From positions 1-6,182 of the forward strand of contig JAAYPU010000186.1 of NCBI GenBank assembly GCA_012519645.1: a DNA stretch of 6,182 nucleotides. Reading direction: 5' to 3'. Numbering within the stretch: position 1 is the stretch's first letter; the number at the start of each line of letters is the position of its first letter. Shown here piece after piece: positions 1-5,420 of the stretch. The stretch is from Clostridiales bacterium. GTDB taxonomy: Bacteria > Bacillota > Clostridia > Peptostreptococcales > JAAYPU01. Both the position numbers and the translations under genes were made by a program. Under the pieces are notes generated by a model that did no database searches, was not told the origin of the DNA, and saw nothing but the letters and a program-made list of their open reading frames with translations.

Positions 1-501
1 GGCAGGCTTTCCGCCCGAAAAGATGGTGAATATATCCTATTGAATTTTCCTTCTGAAGCAGATAAGCAGGTCGAAGTGCCGGAGGGATTAATAGAATGTC
101 TCGGAGTTCAGATTCTCTATGTCGGGAAAAACAGGATGGACTATATCGTTGAGGTCGAAAATGACGAAGTTGTAAGAAAATTAAAGCCAAATTTCGAGAT
201 GATGAAAAAGATCGATACGAGAGGAATTATTGTAACAAGTCTTTCATCTGATGCCAGATATGATTTTGTATCTCGTTTTTTCGTACCAAGTATAGGAATC
301 AATGAGGATCCTGTGACAGGTTCGGCTCATTGCTGCCTTGCTCCTTTCTGGGAAAAACGCTTGAACAAAAAAGAATTCATGGCGTATCAGGTATCTAAAA
401 GAGGAGGGGAGCTTATAGTTTCTCTTTCTGAAAATGAAGACAGAGTTTATATAGGAGGAAAAGCCATTACTGTATTTTGCGCTGAGTTCAAGGAAGGATA
501 A
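1..501 (+). CDS. PhzF family phenazine biosynthesis-like isomerase/epimerase, 5' partial
   Basis: The reading frame is open from base 1 (ggc agg ctt) to a TAA at 499-501, giving 166 C-terminal residues. An internal TTG at position 40 is just a leucine inside the fold, not a start. The family signature is plain: residues about 96-110 read SIGINEDPVTGSAH, followed by paired cysteines and an APFW stretch, then VSKRGGELIV and GGKAITVF near the end, as in PhzF/YddE-type proteins. D103 in EDPVTG corresponds to the conserved active-site aspartate of PhzF; the conserved N-terminal glutamate lies in the missing part. Family members are usually 260-300 residues, so roughly 100-130 residues lie left of the window. 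PhzF itself isomerises a phenazine precursor, but most homologues outside phenazine producers have no known substrate, and no phenazine genes are visible here. Family assignment is firm; substrate is unknown. Confidence 0.93.
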   Translation, partial: GRLSARKDGEYILLNFPSEADKQVEVPEGLIECLGVQILYVGKNRMDYIVEVENDEVVRKLKPNFEMMKKIDTRGIIVTSLSSDARYDFVSRFFVPSIGINEDPVTGSAHCCLAPFWEKRLNKKEFMAYQVSKRGGELIVSLSENEDRVYIGGKAITVFCAEFKEG

Positions 502-540
502 AAATAAACGAATTTGAAAAGAACTAGATAGCAGGATGAT

Positions 541-570
541 AAAAAAGTGACGTAAAGTTGTCATGTTTTT
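541..570 (+). terminator. weak candidate intrinsic terminator after the PhzF-family gene
   Basis: TGAC (548-551) pairs with GTCA (560-563). The stem is extended by G-U pairs on both sides and, after one mismatch, by A5 (541-545) against T5 (566-570). The T-run directly follows the stem and the hairpin lies about 40 bases after the PhzF stop codon, as expected for a terminator. The stem has only four Watson-Crick pairs at its core, so it would be weak and could be chance in A/T-rich DNA. Confidence 0.25.
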
Positions 571-683
571 GTAGATATAATAAAGAAAAAATAAGGGAAC
601 AACTACTTTGAGTATTGAGGTATGTCCATATTTTATAAAGTGTTTACTTCTGATTAAGAGAGTTTAAATAAGGAGGTGTTTAT

Positions 684-941
684 ATGGGAGAGTTAATGAA
701 GCTTGAGAATATAGGAAAAGAATGCGAAAAGAGGCTTGCTGCAGTCGGTATAAAGGATGTGGAGACTCTCATGAAATTGGGGAGTAAAGAGACATTTTTC
801 AGGTTATATGCGTATGAACACGATACATGTCTTAACACATTGTGTGCATTGGAAGGTGCTATTGAAGGTATAAGATGGCATTACCTTTCTGATGAGACGA
901 AAAACGATTTAAAAAAGTTTTATAAAGAAATTACTAAATAA
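684..941 (+). CDS. stand-alone TfoX/Sxy C-terminal domain protein
   Basis: This is an 85-residue protein made almost wholly of the TfoX C-terminal domain. Residues 7-33 (LENIGKECEKRLAAVGI onwards) form the helix-hairpin-helix-like start of that domain, and residues 52-69 carry the typical CALEGAIEG-x-x-W segment. In gamma-proteobacterial TfoX/Sxy, which activates competence genes, this domain follows an N-terminal domain that is absent here, so the competence role cannot be transferred. Proteins with this domain alone are common in Firmicutes and have no established function; the fold hints at nucleic-acid or protein binding. The ATG at 684 is chosen because a strong AGGAGGTG lies at 671-678, five bases upstream; a second ATG four codons later (696) would be too far from it. 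The gene seems monocistronic: 182 bases follow the PhzF stop, and a strong terminator lies 35 bases downstream. Confidence 0.88.
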   Translation: MGELMKLENIGKECEKRLAAVGIKDVETLMKLGSKETFFRLYAYEHDTCLNTLCALEGAIEGIRWHYLSDETKNDLKKFYKEITK

Positions 942-959
942 CTAAGAACAAAAAACTAA

Positions 960-1025
960 GAGCTAAGAGTTACGGAAAAAATCCTTCAGAATTGAAGGTT
1001 TTTTTATTTCTGCTGCTCTTAGCTC
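960..1025. repeat. 66-bp imperfect palindrome enclosing a terminator
   Basis: GAGCTAAGAG (960-969) is the exact reverse complement of CTCTTAGCTC (1016-1025). Between these 10-bp ends lies the terminator hairpin centred at 990, so the whole segment can fold as one long, interrupted hairpin. The left arm is also the end of a small cluster of CTAAGA repeats (942-947, 956-961, 963-968). The element could be an extended bidirectional terminator or a small dispersed repeat; whether it recurs in the genome cannot be seen from here. Confidence 0.6.
976..1005. terminator. bidirectional intrinsic terminator after the TfoX-domain gene
   Basis: CCTTCA (983-988) and TGAAGG (993-998) form a perfect 6-bp stem with a GAAT loop. 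Seven T follow on the + strand (999-1005) and six A precede the stem (976-981), so the A and T runs can lengthen the stem beyond one T-T mismatch and the structure can act in both directions. It lies 35 bases after the TfoX-domain stop codon and isolates that gene from the TPR operon. Confidence 0.85.
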
Positions 1026-1079
1026 GCCCTTTTTGTGAAACAAATAGTTGGCGAACTGCTTCATTATTATTCACAAATA

Positions 1080-1108
1080 TAGACAAAACACCCTTAATTT
1101 TATAAAAT
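1080..1108 (+). promoter_or_regulatory. candidate sigma-A promoter of the TPR-DUF4037-DUF4125 operon
   Basis: The -35 hexamer TAGACA (1080-1085) and -10 hexamer TAAAAT (1103-1108) each match the sigma-A consensus at five of six positions and are separated by 17 bases. Transcription would start near 1115, leaving a leader of about 40 bases before the ATG at 1155. The upstream terminator makes a promoter in this gap necessary for the operon. A/T richness raises the chance of a false match. Confidence 0.5.
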
Positions 1109-1154
1109 ATAACAAATAGAACAATTCTTACGGGGGGTAAGGGGGCATAGTTTA

Positions 1155-2102
1155 ATGACGAATGAACTTAGGGAAATTTTAGGACAAGTTGACGAAATTT
1201 ATAAGCTTGGAAGAAGAAAAGAGGCTGAACCCATTCTTCTGGAGGGTGCAGAGAAACTTAAAAGTCTATATGGTGAAGATACTACAGATTATGCGGCGAT
1301 ACTAAATGAATTAGGAGGGCTTTATAAAGAAATCAGTGAATATTCCAAATCAGAAGACGCTTTTTTAAGGGCACAGAAGATACTTTCAAAAGTGTTGGGA
1401 GAGGAACATCCTGATTATGCAACAACTTTAAATAATCTTGCAGGTCTGTACAGGCTTATGAATAAGCATGAAGAATCGGAAAAGCTGTTTAAAGAAGCAA
1501 TAATGATTTATGAAAAGACTTTAGGAAAAAATCATTTTCTTTATGCAAGCGGGTTAAACAATCTGGGACTGCTGTATCAGGATTTAAAAAGATACCGGGA
1601 AGCATGGAGGCTGCATGAAGATGCACTCGAAATAATTAAAAATCTTGATAATCCTATTGCTTATGCTACAACTTTAAATAATCTTTCGGTAGTTTATAGT
1701 CATTTGGGAAGTATAGATGAAGCAGAAGAAATGCTGAAAAAGGCTTCAGAAATATATAAGGAAGAAGTTGGAACGGAGCACCCGTTGTATGCTTCATCAT
1801 TAAACAATCTGGCGTCTTTTTATATTAATCATAAAAAAATATATACACCTGCAAAAGAGTTATATTTACAGGTTTTGGATATATGTGAGCGTGTATATGG
1901 GAAAGACAATTATGAGTATGCCGTTGCTGCTTATAATTTAAAAGAAGCCTATGAGGGGCTCAAAAGGTATTATGATGCTGAAATATATATGATGGAGGTT
2001 GTCCGTATATACAGAAAGATTTTTGGTATGTACAACCCATTATATTTAGAAAGCCTTGAAAAATTAGATGCTTTGAGGGAAAAAATTGCGTATGATTTAT
2101 AA
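1155..2102 (+). CDS. tetratricopeptide repeat protein (kinesin light chain-type TPRs)
   Basis: The 315 residues are nearly all TPR helices. Seven units can be laid out: about 5-45, 46-87, 88-129, 130-169, 170-211, 212-254 and 255-296, with a closing helix at 297-315. Unit length is near 42, as in kinesin-light-chain/TPR_10/TPR_12 repeats, and units 3-6 begin with YA-x-x-LNNL, the conserved first-helix motif; many end in a G-x-x-H-P/F linker. There is no signal peptide, membrane segment or fused effector domain, so it should be a cytoplasmic scaffold or adaptor. The ATG at 1155 follows AAGGGGG (1139-1145) by nine bases. It is the first gene of a tight operon, 23 bases before the DUF4037 gene, so the partner is probably one of the two downstream products (inference). 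The TPR call is certain; the role is unknown. Confidence 0.93.
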   Translation: MTNELREILGQVDEIYKLGRRKEAEPILLEGAEKLKSLYGEDTTDYAAILNELGGLYKEISEYSKSEDAFLRAQKILSKVLGEEHPDYATTLNNLAGLYRLMNKHEESEKLFKEAIMIYEKTLGKNHFLYASGLNNLGLLYQDLKRYREAWRLHEDALEIIKNLDNPIAYATTLNNLSVVYSHLGSIDEAEEMLKKASEIYKEEVGTEHPLYASSLNNLASFYINHKKIYTPAKELYLQVLDICERVYGKDNYEYAVAAYNLKEAYEGLKRYYDAEIYMMEVVRIYRKIFGMYNPLYLESLEKLDALREKIAYDL

Positions 2103-2125
2103 TTGCGAGAAAGAGAGCTTATTAT

Positions 2126-3067
2126 ATGAAAGGGTTGGAGTTGGCGCAACGGTACTTTGAACAGGTCGGAGCACCGATGCTTACGGAAAAATTTCATAAA
2201 TATGAAGCAAGAATAGCTGCAGGTCTTGTTGGGGATGGCTCAGAGTGCTTTGGGTTTGATGATGAATTGTCGAAGGACCATGATTGGGGACCTTCTTTTT
2301 GTATTTGGCTTAATTCTGAAGACTATATAAGAATAGGTATGGAAATTCAAAGGGAATATGAAGCCCTGCCGATGGTATTTGAAGGATACGAAAAAATAGA
2401 TACCAAAGGAAATGATGATAGGAGAGGGGTTTTTGCTAATGAGGCATTTTATAAACGCTTTATCGGATTAGATCATCCTCCGCAGAGTTTACAGGAATGG
2501 AGGATGATTCCTGAGGAATATCTCGCAGTTGCGACAAACGGTAAAGTGTTTTCAGACCCTTTAGGGGAATTTACTTATTTTAGAGAAAAATTGAAGGAGT
2601 TTTATCCTGAGGATATCCGGCTTAAAAAAATTGCCGCAAGGTGCATGACCATAGCGCAATCGGGACAATATAATTATCCGCGGTGTATAAAAAGGGGAGA
2701 GTATGTGGCGGCATATTATTCAGAAGCAAAATTTGTTGATGCCGTTGTTTCTATGATATTTTTACTAAATAAGGAATACAAGCCTTTCTATAAATGGATG
2801 CATAGGGCTATGCTGAAACTGCCTGTTTTAGGCGAGCGTATATATGAATTGCTTATAGATTTAGTAGCCGTTGATGAAAAGGAGACAAATAATTTTTATA
2901 TGCGGAAAAGCAATATTATTGAAGAAATATCAATGCATGTGATCAATGAATTATACCGGCAGGGGCTCAGTGATCATAAAAGTGATTTTTTATGGGATCA
3001 TGGACCGGAAGTTCAGCTTAGAATACAAGATCCCATTATAAAAGGTATAGACGTGACCTTAGATTAG
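2126..3067 (+). CDS. DUF4037 domain protein, probable nucleotidyltransferase fold
   Basis: This 313-residue protein matches the DUF4037 family along its length as I recall the family. Residues 27-57 hold the best-conserved block (ARIAAGLVGDGSE, then GFDDELSKDHDWG). In it, G38-S39 followed after 11 residues by D51-H-D53 fits the G[GS]-x(9-13)-D-x-D signature of the Pol-beta-like nucleotidyltransferase superfamily, where the two acids bind metal; the third expected acid cannot be assigned by eye. The helical C-terminal half contains QSGQYNYPR (178-186) and FLLNKEYKPFYKW (212-224), reminiscent of substrate-side helical domains of small nucleotidyltransferases. No signal peptide or membrane segment is seen. 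The reaction and substrate are unknown. The ATG at 2126 has only a weak purine site (AGAGAG, 2112-2117), suggesting coupling with the TPR gene 23 bases upstream. The stop codon lies in the first copy of a 15-bp tandem repeat. Confidence 0.88.
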   Translation: MKGLELAQRYFEQVGAPMLTEKFHKYEARIAAGLVGDGSECFGFDDELSKDHDWGPSFCIWLNSEDYIRIGMEIQREYEALPMVFEGYEKIDTKGNDDRRGVFANEAFYKRFIGLDHPPQSLQEWRMIPEEYLAVATNGKVFSDPLGEFTYFREKLKEFYPEDIRLKKIAARCMTIAQSGQYNYPRCIKRGEYVAAYYSEAKFVDAVVSMIFLLNKEYKPFYKWMHRAMLKLPVLGERIYELLIDLVAVDEKETNNFYMRKSNIIEEISMHVINELYRQGLSDHKSDFLWDHGPEVQLRIQDPIIKGIDVTLD

Positions 3068-3093
3068 AATGTGGGAAGTTAGAATGTGGGAAG
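3064..3093 (+). repeat. perfect 15-bp tandem duplication
   Basis: TTAGAATGTGGGAAG occurs twice head to tail, at 3064-3078 and 3079-3093, with no mismatch. The first copy contains the DUF4037 stop codon TAG; the second repeats the TAG in the same frame because 15 is a multiple of three. Perfect identity suggests a recent slippage event. Each copy also brings an ATG and a GGGAAG purine block, so the duplication alters the translation signals between DUF4037 and DUF4125. Confidence 0.95.
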
Positions 3094-3107
3094 AAGGGAT
3101 AAGGTAA
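3069..3107 (+). other. possible 12-codon mini-ORF bridging DUF4037 and DUF4125
   Basis: ATG at 3069, one base after the DUF4037 stop, opens MWEVRMWEEGIR and ends at TAA 3105-3107. That TAA shares its last A with the DUF4125 start in TAATG. A second in-frame ATG at 3084 arises from the tandem duplication and has GGGAAG five bases upstream. The arrangement could hand ribosomes on from DUF4037 to DUF4125 by reinitiation. There is no evidence that the peptide itself matters, and the frame is short enough to be chance. Confidence 0.25.
3093..3098 (+). promoter_or_regulatory. ribosome binding site deciding the DUF4125 start
   Basis: GAAGGG lies eight bases before the ATG at 3107, an ordinary Shine-Dalgarno spacing. 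This favours ATG 3107 over the in-frame GTG at 3086, which lies inside the second copy of the tandem repeat and would add seven residues with no conserved character. Confidence 0.6.
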
Positions 3108-3754
3108 TGAAAAGTAAACTATCTGAAAGTAAGAAAGCAATCATTGCTGATATTTTAGAAATTGAGTGGCATATGTTTGAAAGTGTGCCCAATGTTAATG
3201 GGAAAGCGGCTTGTCAGGAGGATAAAAATACATTTCGGATTATGCGCTCCAGTCAGTTGATGGAATGGCCTTATGATGTATTGCAAAGCTACCAAGCAGA
3301 CCTGTCAGAAGCTGAAAAGGCCGGCAGGAATCTGATGACAGAAAAATATGCGCGTATGATGGCGTCCACATCGCCTAAAGAATATGAAATGATAAAAGAT
3401 AAGCTTATGCCTTTGGATGAAAATAAAATAATTCTGATAAATAAAATTGCGAAAACTATTTTGGAATGGCGAAAAACGATTGCCATAAAATATCCTTATG
3501 TATCAGACAGAGGGAGACCTCTATATGCAGCTGAGGATACCCCTTATATTACTTCTTTTGAAACATATTTAAAAGGAGAGCTTTCTACATATTCAATAAG
3601 AACACTTGAACTATATTATGACCATCTCTTGAATCAAAAATCAAAAAATATAAATGCTTCGGAGATAATACTTGAGAATATGGTGAAACAGTACGGATAT
3701 GCATCTCTGGATGAAGCAAATGAAGCAATAAAAAAATCCATTGAGTCCTTGTGA
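3107..3754 (+). CDS. DUF4125 family protein
   Basis: This 215-residue protein has the features I associate with DUF4125, a family of unknown function. They are an N-terminal EWHMFESV (20-27), an ACQEDKNTFRIMRSSQ block (35-50), GRNLMTEKYARMM (73-85), and a C-terminal GRPLYA (136-141) followed by TSFETYLKGELSTYS (149-163). It looks soluble and mostly helical, without signal peptide or membrane segment. The conserved Cys, Gln, Asp and Arg residues in 36-47 would be the first place to look for an active or binding site, but no known catalytic motif is recognisable. ATG 3107 is preferred over GTG 3086 because of the GAAGGG site at 3093-3098. The gene follows DUF4037 by 39 bases. DUF4125 and DUF4037 genes are often neighbours in Firmicutes (recalled, not computed), so a shared role with the TPR protein is likely but undefined. 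Confidence 0.85.
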   Translation: MKSKLSESKKAIIADILEIEWHMFESVPNVNGKAACQEDKNTFRIMRSSQLMEWPYDVLQSYQADLSEAEKAGRNLMTEKYARMMASTSPKEYEMIKDKLMPLDENKIILINKIAKTILEWRKTIAIKYPYVSDRGRPLYAAEDTPYITSFETYLKGELSTYSIRTLELYYDHLLNQKSKNINASEIILENMVKQYGYASLDEANEAIKKSIESL

Positions 3755-3793
3755 TTCTAGATTTTATATTATTAATACCTAACTGAACAGAGG

Positions 3794-3827
3794 ATTGAGG
3801 AACTTGCATAATTCATATTTCCTCAAT
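3794..3827. repeat. 9-bp inverted repeat between convergent operons
   Basis: ATTGAGGAA (3794-3802) and TTCCTCAAT (3819-3827) pair perfectly around a 16-base loop, with one extra G-U pair outside. It lies in the 106-base gap where the DUF4125 operon and the two-component genes meet tail to tail, the right place for a bidirectional terminator. Neither strand has the T-run of a canonical intrinsic terminator, so it may instead be an RNA-stabilising 3' hairpin. No better terminator is visible in the gap. Confidence 0.4.
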
Positions 3828-3860
3828 TAATAAAGACTTTGCCAGGTGTTGCATTGACTG

Positions 3861-5360
3861 TCATGGCTTATAATATTTTTTGTATTGTGTTGGAGATAAG
3901 GAAGTAATTTTCTTAAATACTTTACTGAAATAAAGGTTATCTGTGAAGCCTAAAACAGACGCCAAGTGATTTATGGAGATATTTGGCTGAGATTGAATAA
4001 TTGATTTTGCCTCTTCAATTTTAAGAAAAGTAAGATATTCAATAAAGGATGAATTTTTATACTTCTTAAAAATGCGGTTCATCTTAGGCTGAGAAATAAA
4101 AAAATGTTTACATACTGTTTCAACATTTATTTTTTTTGTTAGGTTTTCTTTTAAATAGGAATCAATTGATGACATTAATTCCTCATCGCTTATCATATTA
4201 TTTTCGTCATCAATACAGAATATCTTTAATAAGAATTCCGAATATTGTGATACTAATGATTTGTAATCTTTGGCCGATTCTACTATTTTTTCTATATGAT
4301 TTTCAATATTAAATTCTGTATATTGAGGATAAATGGCATAATTTTTTTCTACAGAAATAGTAATTCTGAATAGAAATTTTTTAATTAATATCTTTGGTGA
4401 TTTTTCCCTTTGACAAAATTCCAGTGCTTGGGCAACTAAGTCACAGAAAGAATGCCAATTATGTGTCCACAAAGCGTTTTGTATCTTTTCCTTATATTCT
4501 GTTTGCAATTTGTTATATAATTCTTTACAGTTTGCAACTTGATTATTATCAAAAATTACAATGGACTGTCCTAATGCTTCGTAAACATCTTTTTCATCCA
4601 TCATTTTTTTTATAATATCATGTAATTTTCTAATATCATGAAAAATTGGACTTAATGATATAGTCGTGTGATTTTTATCTGCAACACATCCATGGTTAAC
4701 GAATTTATGTGATATGGTTTGTATTACGGATTTATTACTTTGATTTAATCCAAACACTATTAGAGTACTATCATTTAAAAATTGATTTAGAATCCAATAA
4801 GTTTCATTTTTTGACAGTATGCTGTCGATTTCACTTATGTTATTTTCAGATATTGACATAGAAGGACTGATTTGAAGAGCAAAATAATAGGAAAATTTAT
4901 TAAAGTGGGTAACGATTTCATTTATACTTACGATCTTATCATTTACAATACGAGTCAATAATTCCGCTTGCGTATTTTTACGCAGCTCCAAAACCTTAGT
5001 AGATTTATTAATAAGAATATTTTTTAATTGTTGTTCATTGATGGGTTTTACAAGATAGTCATCGGCATTTGCCCTTAAGGCATCTCTTGCAAGATCAAAA
5101 TCGTGATATCCGCTTAAAATGATTGGAATAATATGTGAATATTGCTTTTTTATTTCTTTTATCAGGCATATTCCGTTAATACCGGGCATTTTAATATCTG
5201 TAAAGATAATATCAGGCTGATATATTTTAATATTTCTCATTGCATCCTGAGCATCATATGCTTCATATATTACTTTAAAACCATTTCCTATACTATTTAT
5301 TTTGTCTTTTAAATCACTTATAAATATAGGTTCATCATCGACTAGCATAATTCTAATCAT
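3861..5360 (-). CDS. two-component response regulator, receiver plus AraC-type DNA-binding domain (YesN-like)
   Basis: This 499-residue protein begins with a complete receiver domain (about 1-120): acidic pair D8-D9, phosphoacceptor D55 in FTDIKMPGING, switch S83 in LSGYHDFDLARDA, and K105 in YLVKP. The C-terminus (about 396-499) is an AraC-type domain with two helix-turn-helix units, near 411-434 and 461-485, ending in GFTDNLYFSKVFKK-x-x-x-x-SP-x-x-YKK. Residues about 120-395 form a long middle region without a motif I can name, usual for this class. It should bind DNA as a dimer when phosphorylated by the kinase encoded just upstream. Such regulators in Clostridia often control sugar ABC transporters and glycan enzymes, but no target is visible. 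The ATG at 5358-5360 is preceded six bases away by AAGGGGGA (5367-5374). It lies 60 bases after the kinase stop codon, so the two genes are probably co-transcribed. Confidence 0.94.
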   Translation of the reverse strand: MIRIMLVDDEPIFISDLKDKINSIGNGFKVIYEAYDAQDAMRNIKIYQPDIIFTDIKMPGINGICLIKEIKKQYSHIIPIILSGYHDFDLARDALRANADDYLVKPINEQQLKNILINKSTKVLELRKNTQAELLTRIVNDKIVSINEIVTHFNKFSYYFALQISPSMSISENNISEIDSILSKNETYWILNQFLNDSTLIVFGLNQSNKSVIQTISHKFVNHGCVADKNHTTISLSPIFHDIRKLHDIIKKMMDEKDVYEALGQSIVIFDNNQVANCKELYNKLQTEYKEKIQNALWTHNWHSFCDLVAQALEFCQREKSPKILIKKFLFRITISVEKNYAIYPQYTEFNIENHIEKIVESAKDYKSLVSQYSEFLLKIFCIDDENNMISDEELMSSIDSYLKENLTKKINVETVCKHFFISQPKMNRIFKKYKNSSFIEYLTFLKIEEAKSIIQSQPNISINHLASVLGFTDNLYFSKVFKKITSLSPTQYKKYYKP

Positions 5361-5420
5361 TTTAAGTCCCCCTTATCAAATTTACCATAGTATTTAGATA
5401 GAATATTATGCTAAAAACGA

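Noticed and set aside
244..564. 106-residue open frame on the - strand
   Set aside because: It lies antisense to the PhzF-family coding sequence, its translation has no family resemblance, and the + strand frame has clear conserved motifs.
553..581. Possible promoter for the TfoX-domain gene using a perfect TATAAT at 576-581
   Set aside because: The only good -35 match (TTGTCA, 558-563) is 12 bases away, too close, and at 17 bases there is only TAAAGT. No extended -10 TG is present. The gene needs a promoter in 502-683, but I cannot place it.
940..972. CTAAGA repeats as a CRISPR or regulatory array
   Set aside because: Only three 6-base units with irregular spacing and no spacer-repeat structure.
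1970..2197. 75-residue open frame on the - strand
   Set aside because: Antisense to the TPR and DUF4037 coding regions, with no recognisable domain.
3086..3109. GTG at 3086 as the DUF4125 start
   Set aside because: It falls inside the tandem repeat and adds seven residues without conserved character, while ATG 3107 has a well-spaced GAAGGG.
3289..3809. Two - strand open frames of 65 and 74 residues
   Set aside because: Both mainly shadow the DUF4125 gene and show no domain features.
4394..4615. 73-residue + strand open frame
   Set aside because: Wholly inside and antisense to the response regulator gene, with no motif.
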